64,000 bases of DNA from NCBI RefSeq assembly GCF_009932335.1, contig NZ_BLJF01000001.1:3410001-3474000 (forward strand), read 5' to 3'. The notes below the pieces were generated by a model. It saw only the letters and a list, made by a program, of their open reading frames with translations. It was not told the origin of the DNA and ran no database searches. The stretch is from Pseudomonas asiatica. GTDB taxonomy: Bacteria > Pseudomonadota > Gammaproteobacteria > Pseudomonadales > Pseudomonadaceae. The position numbers and the translations under genes were made by a program. Position 1 is the stretch's first letter; each line of letters opens with the position of its first letter. Below, piece by piece: positions 18,683 through 26,989 of the stretch.

Positions 18683-18720
18683 GCCCGGCCCGCCTCAGTG
18701 CGAGCCGGGCTTTTCTTGTT
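18683..18720 (+). terminator. Intrinsic terminator between spy-like gene and kinase
   Basis: The stem GCCCGGC (18683-18689) / GCCGGGC (18704-18710) is followed by TTTTCTTGTTT, ending just before the kinase ribosome binding site. It would lower kinase expression relative to the spy-like gene. Confidence 0.8.
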
Positions 18721-18734
18721 TGCAGGAGGTGCAC

Positions 18735-20069
18735 TTGCGTTCACTGTTCTGGCGCATCCTGGCCAGTTTCTGGCTGGCCATCACCCTGGTTGCGGGCCTG
18801 TCGATCCTGCTGGGCCACATGCTCAACCAGGACGCCTGGATCCTCAGCCGCCACCCGGGCCTGAATACCCTGGCCAGCAAGTGGGCCAAGCATTACGAAC
18901 AGGAAGGCCTGGCTTCGGCACAGCATTTCCTGGAACGGCGCAAGGACCGCTACAAGATCGACGTGCAGGTGCTCGACGACAGTGGCGAAGCCGTGGTGCC
19001 CGGCACCTTCCCGCGCCGTGCGGCGGCCTTCGAGGCACGCCAGCACAATGACCAGCGGCGCCTGCCGTGGCGCCGGTTGACCGAGGAATACACCAGCCCC
19101 GACACCGGCCAGACGTACCTGCTGATCTACCGCATCCCCCACCCGGCGCTGGATGCCTGGCACCGCGAAAGCCTGCTGTGGCCGCTCAGTGCGCTGGGCA
19201 TTGCCCTGGTGGTGCTGACCCTGTTCAGCCTGCTGGTGACCCTGTCCATCACCCGCCCGCTCAGCCGTCTGCGTAGCGCCGTGCATGACCTGGGCCAGAC
19301 CACCTACCAGCAGAACAGCCTGGCGCAGCTGGCGGCGCGGCGTGACGAATTCGGCGTACTGGCCAAGGACTTCAACAAGATGGGCGCTCGCCTGCAAAGC
19401 ACCATCGGCAGCCAGCGCCAGTTGCTGCGCGATGTGTCCCATGAATTGCGCTCACCGCTGGCCAGGCTGCGTATCGCCCTGGCCTTGGCCGAGCGCGCCG
19501 AGCCTGAGCAGCGTGAGGCGCTGTGGCCACGCCTGACCCGCGAATGCGACCGCCTGGAAGACCTGATCAGCGAAATTCTCGCCCTGGCACGGGTCGATGC
19601 CGAACAGGCCCATGCCGAGCCGGTGGACCTCAACGCCCTGCTCGGCAGCGTGCGCAAGGATGCCCAGCTCAGCGCACCAGAGCAGGACGTGCGCCTGGAT
19701 GCACAGCCAGGGTTGACCTTGCAAGGTTGGCCAACGCTGATCGAGCGTGCCGTGGACAACCTGCTGCGCAATGCCCTGCGCTTCAACCCGCAGGGCCAGC
19801 CGATCGAAGTCAGCGCCGCGCGCGAGCAGGACCGTATCCTGATCAGCGTGCGTGACCATGGGCCGGGGGCGGCGGCGGAGCACCTTGCACAGTTGGGGGA
19901 ACCGTTCTTCCGTGCGCCGGGGCAGGAAGCGCCGGGGCATGGGCTGGGGCTGGCGATTGCACGCAAGGCGGCGGAGCGACACGGTGGCAGCCTGGTACTG
20001 GAGAACCATCCACAGGGGGGCTTCGTGGCGCGGCTGGAGTTGCCTGTGACTGAAGCGACAGGCAGTTGA
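18735..20069 (+). CDS. Sensor histidine kinase, CpxA-like
   Basis: A 444-residue kinase with an N-terminal membrane helix, a periplasmic domain of about 120 residues, a second helix (LGIALVVLTLFSLLVTLSIT) and then HAMP. The H-box VSHELRSPLARLR and N-box NLLRNALRF are present, with G-rich ATP lid motifs (GLGLAIARK) and a short C-terminus. The best start is TTG at 18735, five bases after AGGAGG; a GTG at 18729 overlaps the ribosome binding site. It should phosphorylate the CpxR-like regulator encoded upstream in response to envelope stress; the signal is not known. Confidence 0.88.
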   Translation: MRSLFWRILASFWLAITLVAGLSILLGHMLNQDAWILSRHPGLNTLASKWAKHYEQEGLASAQHFLERRKDRYKIDVQVLDDSGEAVVPGTFPRRAAAFEARQHNDQRRLPWRRLTEEYTSPDTGQTYLLIYRIPHPALDAWHRESLLWPLSALGIALVVLTLFSLLVTLSITRPLSRLRSAVHDLGQTTYQQNSLAQLAARRDEFGVLAKDFNKMGARLQSTIGSQRQLLRDVSHELRSPLARLRIALALAERAEPEQREALWPRLTRECDRLEDLISEILALARVDAEQAHAEPVDLNALLGSVRKDAQLSAPEQDVRLDAQPGLTLQGWPTLIERAVDNLLRNALRFNPQGQPIEVSAAREQDRILISVRDHGPGAAAEHLAQLGEPFFRAPGQEAPGHGLGLAIARKAAERHGGSLVLENHPQGGFVARLELPVTEATGS

Positions 20070-20084
20070 TTTGATGTAAATGCT

Positions 20085-20185
20085 CCCGGCCTCTTCGCGG
20101 GTAAACCCGCTCCCACAGGTAACCGTGCAAGGCCTGAAACTTGCGCCACACCTGTGAGAGCGGGTTTACCCGCGAAAGGGCCGGA
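20085..20185. repeat. REP pair (GCGGGTTTACCCGCGAAAGGGCC type)
   Basis: Inverted arms CCCGGCCTCTTCGCGGGTAA and CCGCGAAAGGGCCGG lie between convergent kinase and nitroreductase genes. Confidence 0.88.
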
Positions 20186-20217
20186 TGCCTTGATACGGCA
20201 ATCAGCCCCAGGCCGCG

Positions 20218-20775
20218 CTATTCACCCCAGGCACTGACGAAATCAGCAGTTTCCAGAATCGGCGCGGTGCGCGGCTCGGTCAGCGGCGTACCCACATACA
20301 GGTAACCGATCAGCTCCTCGTTCGCAGCCAGCCCCAGGCCCTTGTGCACATGGGCATCGAAAGCCATGTCCCCGGTGCGCCATACCGCACCGATACCTTG
20401 CGCATGCGCCGCAATCAGGATGCCGTGCGCGGCACAGCCCGCCGCCAGCCGCTGCTCGGACTTGGGCACCTTGAAGTGGTCCTGCAGCTTGGCAATCACC
20501 ACGATCAGCAACGGCGCCCGCAGGGGCATGGCGCGGGCCTTGTCCAGGGCAGCCTGGGTGGCATCCCCCTTGTGCTGCAGCGCTTCGGCGAACAGCTCAC
20601 CCAGCTTCTCGCGGCCCTGGCCTTCGATGGTGAGAAAGCGCCACGGCCGCAGCTGGCCGTGGTCCGGGGCGCGCAGGGCGGCCTGGAACAGCGCCTCGCG
20701 CTGGGCGGCATTGGGCGCCGGGTCGGTCAGGCGTGGCACGGAAACACGGTTGAGCAATGCGTCGAGAGCCTCCAT
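20218..20775 (-). CDS. Nitroreductase family protein, YdjA-like
   Basis: A 185-residue FMN-dependent nitroreductase-like protein. Family motifs are RAPDHGQLRPWRFLTIEG at about 34-51 and AAGCAAHGILIAAHAQGIGA near 112. It is the short YdjA subgroup. It likely uses NAD(P)H to reduce nitro or quinone compounds; the natural substrate is unknown. ATG 20775 follows AGGAGGGTAGCCG. It is divergent from trkH with 102 bp between. Confidence 0.88.
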   Translation of the reverse strand: MEALDALLNRVSVPRLTDPAPNAAQREALFQAALRAPDHGQLRPWRFLTIEGQGREKLGELFAEALQHKGDATQAALDKARAMPLRAPLLIVVIAKLQDHFKVPKSEQRLAAGCAAHGILIAAHAQGIGAVWRTGDMAFDAHVHKGLGLAANEELIGYLYVGTPLTEPRTAPILETADFVSAWGE

Positions 20776-20877
20776 CGGCTACCCTCCTGGCAGGTAAATG
20801 TGCGGCCATTCTAGCGTTTACATCACCAGACCCATAGGTAGAATGGCGCCCTTCCGTTTAGAGTCAGAGCAGATCAC

Positions 20878-22332
20878 ATGGCGTTGCCGACCTTAAGGAT
20901 CATTGGTTTCATCATCGGCATCTTCCTGATTACCCTCGCCGTCAGCATGGCCGTGCCCATGGCGACCCTGGTGATCTTCGAACGCACCCGTGACATGCCG
21001 TCGTTCCTCTGGTCGAGCCTGATCACCTTCATCGCCGGCCTGGCCCTGGTGCTTCAGGGTCGCCCCGAGCATGTGCACCTGCGCCCGCGCGACATGTACC
21101 TGCTGACCGTCAGCAGCTGGCTGGTGGTGTGCGTGTTCGCCGCCCTGCCTTTCCTGCTGACCCAGCACATCAGCTACACCGACGCCTTCTTCGAGAGCAT
21201 GTCGGGCATCACCGCCACCGGTGCCACCGTACTCAGCGGGCTGGACAACATGTCACCGGGCATCCTGATGTGGCGGTCGATGCTGCACTGGCTCGGCGGC
21301 ATCGGCTTCATCGGCATGGCGGTAGCGATCCTGCCGCTGCTGCGCATCGGTGGCATGCGCCTGTTCCAGACCGAATCATCCGACCGTTCGGAGAAGGTAA
21401 TGCCGCGCTCGCACATGGTCGCCAAGTCGATCGTGGGGGTATACGTCGGCTTCTCGATCCTGGGCGCGCTGGGCTTCTGGTGGGCCGGCATGAGCCCGTT
21501 CGATGCGATCAACCACGCCATGTCGGCGATTTCCACTGGCGGGTTTTCCACCTCCGACCAGTCGCTGGCCAAGTGGGATATCCCGGCCGTGCACTGGGTC
21601 GCGGTGGTGGTGATGATCCTCGGCAGCCTGCCCTTCACCCTTTACGTGGCGACCCTGCGCGGCAACCGCAAGGCACTGATCCGCGACCAGCAGGTGCAGG
21701 GTTTGCTGGGCATGCTGGTGGTTACCTGGCTGGTGCTCGGCACCTGGTACTGGGCCACCACCAACCTGCACTGGCTCGACGCCCTGCGCCACGTGGCGCT
21801 GAACGTGACCTCGGTGGTCACCACCACCGGCTTCGCCCTGGGTGACTACAGCCTGTGGGGCAACTTCTCGCTGATGCTGTTCTTCTACCTGGGCTTCGTC
21901 GGTGGCTGCTCCGGCTCGACGGCTGGTGGTATCAAGATCTTCCGCTTCCAGGTCGCCTACATCCTGCTCAAGGCCAGCCTCAATCAGCTGATCCACCCAC
22001 GTGCGGTGATCAAGCAGAAGTACAACGGCCACCGCCTTGACGAAGAAATCGTGCGTTCGATCCTGACCTTCTCGTTCTTCTTCGCCATCACCATCTGCGT
22101 CATGGCGCTGCTGCTGTCTTTGCTTGGCGTGGACTGGATGACCGCCCTGACCGGCGCTGCGGGTACGGTTTCGGGTGTGGGGCCGGGCCTGGGTGAAGTG
22201 ATCGGCCCATCGGGCAACTACGCCACGCTGCCGGATGCTGCCAAGTGGATTCTCGCCAGCGGCATGTTGCTCGGCCGATTGGAAATCATCACCGTGCTAG
22301 TGTTGTGCATGCCGGCGTTCTGGCGCCATTGA
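20878..22332 (+). CDS. trkH: TrkH potassium uptake channel subunit
   Basis: A 484-residue TrkH/KtrB-type protein with four M1-P-M2 repeats. The four selectivity-filter loops are visible: TATGATVLSG, AISTGGFSTSD, VTTTGFALGD and GTVSGVGPGLG. It forms the membrane channel for K+ and needs a cytosolic TrkA partner, not present here. The last 44 bases overlap the convergent AraC-type gene on the other strand. Confidence 0.94.
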   Translation: MALPTLRIIGFIIGIFLITLAVSMAVPMATLVIFERTRDMPSFLWSSLITFIAGLALVLQGRPEHVHLRPRDMYLLTVSSWLVVCVFAALPFLLTQHISYTDAFFESMSGITATGATVLSGLDNMSPGILMWRSMLHWLGGIGFIGMAVAILPLLRIGGMRLFQTESSDRSEKVMPRSHMVAKSIVGVYVGFSILGALGFWWAGMSPFDAINHAMSAISTGGFSTSDQSLAKWDIPAVHWVAVVVMILGSLPFTLYVATLRGNRKALIRDQQVQGLLGMLVVTWLVLGTWYWATTNLHWLDALRHVALNVTSVVTTTGFALGDYSLWGNFSLMLFFYLGFVGGCSGSTAGGIKIFRFQVAYILLKASLNQLIHPRAVIKQKYNGHRLDEEIVRSILTFSFFFAITICVMALLLSLLGVDWMTALTGAAGTVSGVGPGLGEVIGPSGNYATLPDAAKWILASGMLLGRLEIITVLVLCMPAFWRH

Positions 22333-23350
22333 CCACCTCCGGCTCGGCGCCCAGGCGGGCGCGGTACTCACTGGGCGTGACATGGAACCAGCGGCGAAAC
22401 GCACGGTAGAAATTGCTGGGGTCGGCAAAACCCAGCAGGTAAGCGGTTTCCAGCAGGGTCATGCCCGGCTGCGCCAGGTACTGTTCGGCCAGTTCGCGGC
22501 GGGTGTCGTCAAGCAGGGTCTGGAAGCTGGTGCCCTCCTCCTGCAGCCGCCGCTGCAAGGTGCGCTGCGACAGGTGCAGGGCCTGGGCCAGGGTTTCGCG
22601 CTTGGGCTCGCCCTGCGGCAGGATGCGGCACAGTACCTGGCGCACCCGGTGGGTGACCCGGCTTTCCGAGAAACGCGCCAGGTATTCGCCGGCAAAACGG
22701 TCATGCAGTATCGCCATGGCTTCATTGGCGGTGGGCAGCGGTGCCTCCATGTCGGCGCGCTCGAACACCAACGCATCGTGCGGCGCACCGAACACCAGCG
22801 GCGAATGGAACGCCACCTTGTAGGGTTCGATATTCTTTGGCTGCGGCCCTTGCACCAGCACCCGGCGCGGTTGCACCGGGCGACCGCTCAGCCAGCTGCA
22901 CAGCGCCAGCGCACAGGCCAGCGATGCTTCGGCGCTGTGCCGGGTCGGTGGCAAGTGGTCGCCGTGTACGGTCAGGATCAGCGAATAGCCCTCGGGGCCG
23001 AGGACGAAGCTGAGGTCGGAGCTTTCGGCAATGATGCGCTGGTAACGCACCAGGCGCTCGAAGCCTTCGGCCAGGGTGCGGCTGGACATCAACGCATAAC
23101 CCACCACATGGAACGATGCCGGGCGCACCACCCGCGCCATGTTCAGGCCTATGGCCTCGTTGCCCGACAGCTCTACCGCCAGTTGCCACAGCCGGGTCAT
23201 GGAGTCCTGGGGGAAGCGCGCGTCGGGGTCGTCGAGGGCAGCGAAATCCAGCCCCAGCTGCTTGAACATGGCCCGGCAGTCCAGCCCTTCCAGTTCGAGT
23301 GCCTTCACGATCCCTGATGCCCAGCTGGCTGACGTGGTTCTTTCGCTCAT
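22289..23350 (-). CDS. AraC-family regulator with arabinose-binding-like N-domain
   Basis: A 353-residue regulator. The N-terminal ligand-binding-like domain (about 20-200) is of the OruR/ArgR-like type found in many Pseudomonas AraC proteins. The C-terminal double helix-turn-helix contains LSQRTLQRRLQEEGTSFQ and ETAYLLGFADPSNFYRAFRR. ATG 23350 is used; in-frame codons before it lack support. The final 14 codons overlap the trkH 3' end, and the tail after the HTH (EPEVVNGARTPACTTLAR) looks non-conserved. Target genes are unknown; DUF962 is divergent. Confidence 0.87.
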   Translation of the reverse strand: MSERTTSASWASGIVKALELEGLDCRAMFKQLGLDFAALDDPDARFPQDSMTRLWQLAVELSGNEAIGLNMARVVRPASFHVVGYALMSSRTLAEGFERLVRYQRIIAESSDLSFVLGPEGYSLILTVHGDHLPPTRHSAEASLACALALCSWLSGRPVQPRRVLVQGPQPKNIEPYKVAFHSPLVFGAPHDALVFERADMEAPLPTANEAMAILHDRFAGEYLARFSESRVTHRVRQVLCRILPQGEPKRETLAQALHLSQRTLQRRLQEEGTSFQTLLDDTRRELAEQYLAQPGMTLLETAYLLGFADPSNFYRAFRRWFHVTPSEYRARLGAEPEVVNGARTPACTTLAR

Positions 23351-23413
23351 GACAGGCTTCTTATGCTGACCGCTCCTGCGGTGAACCCCAAGGATATTCA
23401 ATTGGCGCCTATT

Positions 23414-23439
23414 GTCACTGATAGGCTTCGCCAGTCACT
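23414..23439. promoter_or_regulatory. Direct repeat GTCACT, possible AraC-type site
   Basis: TGTCACTGATAG and AGTCACTCTAG start 20 bp apart, two helical turns, in the divergent region between the AraC gene and the DUF962 gene. This is the usual geometry for AraC-family half-sites. Confidence 0.3.
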
Positions 23440-23503
23440 CTAGACTCGAATCAGGCTCCACGCCGTGCATCTTGTCCAGAAGTGTTAATCCCGGAGCACT
23501 GTC

Positions 23504-23815
23504 ATGAACCGCACAGCGCAGTTTCGCAGTTTTGCCGAGTTCTACCCTTACTACCTGGGGGAGCACAGCAACCCCACCTGCCGCCGCCTGCACTTCGTCG
23601 GCACCAGCCTGGTGATAGCCCTGCTGGCCTACACCATCGGCAGTGGCAAATGGTTGTTGCTGCTGGCCTTGCCCGTGTTCGGCTACGGCTTTGCCTGGGT
23701 CGGGCATTTCTTTTTCGAAAAGAACCGGCCTGCAACCTTTACCCATCCGCTGTATAGCCTGATCGGGGATTTCGTGATGTTCAGGGATATCCTGCTGGGC
23801 AAGATCAGCCTGTAG
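23504..23815 (+). CDS. DUF962 / Mpo1-like membrane protein
   Basis: A 103-residue protein with two or three membrane helices. Family motifs FAEFYPYYLGEHSNPTCRRLHFVGT and WVGHFFFEKNRPATFTHPLYSL are split here by a helix (LVIALLAYTIG). DUF962 includes yeast Mpo1, an iron-dependent dioxygenase of 2-hydroxy fatty acids; the conserved histidines that would bind iron are present. The bacterial role is not known. ATG follows CCGGAGCACTGTC. Confidence 0.88.
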   Translation: MNRTAQFRSFAEFYPYYLGEHSNPTCRRLHFVGTSLVIALLAYTIGSGKWLLLLALPVFGYGFAWVGHFFFEKNRPATFTHPLYSLIGDFVMFRDILLGKISL

Positions 23816-23856
23816 ATCTTTTGGGGCTGCTTTGCGGCCCCCAGGGCCCTCAAGCC

Positions 23857-24669
23857 CTACGCCGGTTCGCGCACCGCCGCCGCTGCTTGCGCCTCCCGCG
23901 CCTGTGCCTCGGCCAACCGGTACAGCTCGATCGTGCCATCCCAATGCTCGATCAGCGCCGTGCACGACTCCACCCAATCCCCGCAATTGAGGTACTCCAC
24001 TTCCCCCACCTGGCGAATCTCGGCATGGTGGATATGCCCGCACACCACCCCATGAAAACCGCGACGGGTGCACTCGTGGGCAATGGCATCCTCGAAGTCG
24101 CTGATGAAGTTCACCGCGCCTTTGACCTTGTGCTTCAGGTACGCCGACAGCGACCAATAGCCGTATCCATAGCGGGCACGCCAGCGGTTGAGCCAGCGGT
24201 TGAGCACCAGGGTGAATTCGTAGGCACGGTCACCGAGGAACGCCAGCCAGCGGTGGTAACGGGTAATCACGTCGAACTGGTCGCCATGGATCACCAGCAG
24301 GCGGCGGCCATCGGCGGTAAGGTGCTCGGCCTCGTCCACCAGTTGGATGTTGCCGAGTATCAGCCTGGAGTAACGGCGCAGGAATTCGTCATGGTTGCCG
24401 GTGACGTAGATCACCTCGGTGCCCCGCTTGCTCATGGTCAACAGGCGGCGAATCACGTTGGTGTGGGCTTGAGGCCAGTAGATACCACCGCGCAGCTTCC
24501 AGCCATCGATGATATCGCCCACCAGGTAGATACGGTTGGCCTGGTAGCCCTTGAGGAACTGCGACAGGTGTTCGGCCTGGCAGTCGCGGGTGCCCAGGTG
24601 CACATCGGAAATCCACAGGGTACGCACGCGTTGCTTGCGCGAGGGACGTGACAGTTCGGCATGGGTCAT
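23857..24669 (-). CDS. UDP-2,3-diacylglucosamine diphosphatase-like phosphoesterase
   Basis: A 270-residue calcineurin-like metallophosphoesterase. Metal motifs in order: WISDVHLG (near 18), VGDIIDGW, VTGNHDEF, VIHGDQFD and CGHIHHAE. It resembles the LpxH2-type group, longer than classical LpxH and found beside it in Pseudomonas. A role in envelope lipid or UDP-sugar hydrolysis is likely but unproven. The C-terminal tail is Ala/Glu-rich. ATG 24669 is divergent from the next AraC gene. Confidence 0.85.
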   Translation of the reverse strand: MTHAELSRPSRKQRVRTLWISDVHLGTRDCQAEHLSQFLKGYQANRIYLVGDIIDGWKLRGGIYWPQAHTNVIRRLLTMSKRGTEVIYVTGNHDEFLRRYSRLILGNIQLVDEAEHLTADGRRLLVIHGDQFDVITRYHRWLAFLGDRAYEFTLVLNRWLNRWRARYGYGYWSLSAYLKHKVKGAVNFISDFEDAIAHECTRRGFHGVVCGHIHHAEIRQVGEVEYLNCGDWVESCTALIEHWDGTIELYRLAEAQAREAQAAAAVREPA

Positions 24670-24800
24670 GGGCAGGCTCCGACGCAGTTTGCTGGAGACT
24701 GGCAGGCGCGAATGACAGATCGGTGGCAAAACCGTTACGAGTGATGGACCGCGAGGAATGAGGCACAATGCGCCTCTGCCCTGCGAGGACGCCTCTCCCC

Positions 24801-25574
24801 ATGACCGCCGGCCCGATCCTCTCGCTGCGCCATTACCGCGACAGCCTGATCGCCCACAGCCACGAACACCCGCAACTGGTGTTCGGCCTGCGCGGTCGTC
24901 TGGACTTCGAGGTGCAGGGACATGGCGCCGGGATCGATCGACAGGGGTTGATCGTGGTACCGGCGGGCGCCCATCACACCTGCGCCAGCGATGGCGGCAG
25001 CGATTGCCTGGTGCTGGATGTACCAGGGGACCATTGGTTGCGCGAGCAACTGGGCGAACATGCAGATGCCAGCCGCCGCCTGCTCGACCGCCCCGCCGCC
25101 CTGGGCCTGGATGAGCGCCAGCAACAGTTGGTGGACTGGCTGGCGACCAGCCCCATGCACGACCCGCTGATTGCCCGACAAGGGGCAGCGCTGCTGCTGG
25201 CCAGCCTCAACCCCACGGCGGCCGCCAGCGTCACAGCCAGCCAGCGTCTGCCCTATGCCGCCTTCGACGCACATATCGAGCGGCATGCCGCCTACCCGCT
25301 GCAAGTGGCTGACCTGGCGCGCATCGCCGGGTTGTCCAGCGCCCGCCTGCATGCGCGCTTTACTGCGGAATGCGGGATGACGCCGATGGACTACATTCGC
25401 CAGCGGCGCTTGCTCAAGGCGCGACGGCTGGTGATGCAGACCTTGCTACCGATGGGGGAGATTGCGGCGCAGGTGGGGTACAGCTCGCAAAGTGCGTTTT
25501 CGGCGGCGATGTTGCGGGCGTTCGGGTGTACGCCGCTGGCTTTGCGGCGAGAGTCTGGCGACAAACCACACTAG
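24801..25574 (+). CDS. AraC-family regulator with cupin domain
   Basis: A 257-residue regulator with an N-terminal cupin sensor (SHEHPQLVFGLRGRLDFEVQ, about 20-90) and a C-terminal double HTH (DLARIAGLSSARLHARF, then GEIAAQVGYSSQSAFSAAML). ATG 24801 follows GAGGA at suitable distance; an upstream ATG at 24768 is less likely. The cupin suggests a small-molecule effector. The target could be the EamA transporter downstream, 174 bp after its stop with a REP pair between. Confidence 0.86.
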   Translation: MTAGPILSLRHYRDSLIAHSHEHPQLVFGLRGRLDFEVQGHGAGIDRQGLIVVPAGAHHTCASDGGSDCLVLDVPGDHWLREQLGEHADASRRLLDRPAALGLDERQQQLVDWLATSPMHDPLIARQGAALLLASLNPTAAASVTASQRLPYAAFDAHIERHAAYPLQVADLARIAGLSSARLHARFTAECGMTPMDYIRQRRLLKARRLVMQTLLPMGEIAAQVGYSSQSAFSAAMLRAFGCTPLALRRESGDKPH

Positions 25575-25614
25575 CCTTGCGACAGAATGCATTCTCCTGA
25601 GCCTATACACTTGG

Positions 25615-25720
25615 CCTGTGCCGGCCCTTTCGCGGGTAAACCCGCTCCCACAGGTACTGCAAAGGCTTCGAAAGCGGTGCAGTAGCTGTGCGGGTTTACC
25701 CGCGAAGAGGCCGGCACAGC
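25615..25720. repeat. REP pair (GCGGGTTTACCCGCGAAGAGGCC type)
   Basis: Inverted arms CCTGTGCCGGCCCTTTCGCG and CCGCGAAGAGGCCGGCACAG lie between the tandem AraC and EamA genes. One arm has lost the GGGAGC segment. Confidence 0.86.
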
Positions 25721-25748
25721 CAGTAGAGATCTTGAGCAAGGACCACCC

Positions 25749-26639
25749 ATGAACCACCGCACCGCCCTCGGCGCCCTGCACATCGGCGCGCTGTTCTTCG
25801 GCCTCACCGGCGTCTTCGGCAAACTGGCCGCCAGCGCCAGCCCGGCGATCATCGTCTTCGGCCGCGCCGCCTTCGCCGTGCTCGCCCTGGCCCTGTTCGC
25901 CAGCCTGGCCGGCCCGGGCTGGCAACGCCTGAGCGGCCAGGACACTCGCCGCCTGCTGCTCGGTGGCGTGCTGCTGGCCGGCCACTGGGTCAGCTTCTTC
26001 ATCGCGGTAAAGGTTGCCGGCGTGGCCATCGCCACCCTCGGTTTCGCCAGCTTCCCGGCCTTTACCGTGATCCTCGAGGGCCTGCTGTTCCGCGAACGCA
26101 TCCGCCGCAATGAGGCTTTGCTGGTACTGCTGGTCAGCATCGGCCTGGTACTGGTCACGCCGGCATTCGACCTGGCGAGTGAAGCCACCGGTGGCCTGCT
26201 CTGGTCATTGCTGTCGGGGCTGCTGTTCTCCCTGCTGTCACTCACCAACCGCGCAGGCTCCGGCCGCCTGCCTGCAGTGCAGGCGGCGCTGTGGCAGAAC
26301 CTGGTAGTGGGCCTGTGCCTGCTGCCGTTCGCGGCGCCGGACCTGGCCGGCGTAACTACCATGGACTGGCTGTGGATCGCCCTGCTCGGCATCTTCTGCA
26401 CCGGCGTGGCGCACAGCCTGTTCGTCGCCAGCCTGTCGGTGATCAAGGCGCGCACCGCCGCCGTGGTATTCGGCATGGAGCCGGTCTACGGCATCGCCGT
26501 GGCCTGGGTGGTGTTCGCCGAAACCCCCACCCTGCGCATGCTGCTGGGCGGTGCACTGATCATCTTCGCCATCGTGCTTTCCAGCCGCCTGGCCGCCGAA
26601 CAACCGCCCAGGCAGCGGCCACTGGCCGAAAGCGCCTGA
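25749..26639 (+). CDS. EamA/DMT-family transporter
   Basis: A 296-residue drug/metabolite transporter with ten predicted helices in two EamA repeats. The first repeat begins LHIGALFFGLTGVFGKLAAS; the second ends with MEPVYGIAVAWVVFAETPTLRML, the classical C-terminal EamA signature. It is an inner membrane exporter of unknown substrate. The ribosome binding site AAGGA precedes ATG. It may be controlled by the upstream AraC regulator. Confidence 0.87.
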   Translation: MNHRTALGALHIGALFFGLTGVFGKLAASASPAIIVFGRAAFAVLALALFASLAGPGWQRLSGQDTRRLLLGGVLLAGHWVSFFIAVKVAGVAIATLGFASFPAFTVILEGLLFRERIRRNEALLVLLVSIGLVLVTPAFDLASEATGGLLWSLLSGLLFSLLSLTNRAGSGRLPAVQAALWQNLVVGLCLLPFAAPDLAGVTTMDWLWIALLGIFCTGVAHSLFVASLSVIKARTAAVVFGMEPVYGIAVAWVVFAETPTLRMLLGGALIIFAIVLSSRLAAEQPPRQRPLAESA

Positions 26640-26640
26640 T

Positions 26641-26922
26641 TCAGCGGTCGTTGTGACCCAGGTCACGCTGCGGGTCGATCTGGTCGCGCACCCGCTGCTT
26701 CAGCACCTTGGCTTCGGGGAAGCCACCGTCGGCTTTGCGCTCCCAGATCTGCACGCCATTGCAGGTAATGCGGAAGATACCGCCGGTGCCAGGCTCCAGG
26801 GCCACTCGGCCGAGGTCGTCGGCAAAGGTGCTGAGCAGTTCCTGGGCCAGCCAGGCGGCCCTCAGCAGCCATTGGCACTGGGTGCAATACGTGATGACAA
26901 TTTCCGGTTTGCTGTCGGCCAT
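26641..26922 (-). CDS. SelT/SelW/SelH (Rdx) family protein
   Basis: A 93-residue thioredoxin-fold protein with the redox motif Cys13-Thr-Gln-Cys16 in ITYCTQCQWLLRAAWLAQ. It is the cysteine form of the selenoprotein W family. It likely works as a thiol oxidoreductase in the cytoplasm. ATG 26922 is preceded by GGAGATGCC. It is convergent with the EamA gene, with one base between stops, and divergent from plpD. Confidence 0.9.
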   Translation of the reverse strand: MADSKPEIVITYCTQCQWLLRAAWLAQELLSTFADDLGRVALEPGTGGIFRITCNGVQIWERKADGGFPEAKVLKQRVRDQIDPQRDLGHNDR

Positions 26923-26989
26923 GGTGAGGCATCTCCAGATGAGTGGCCGCTTATACTAGCGGTCTTTAGCCCACGGTTTGAGACTCACG

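Noticed and set aside
23821..23846. Hairpin GGGGCTGC/GCGGCCCC as a terminator
   Set aside because: No T-run follows on either strand. It may be a remnant of an outer REP stem.
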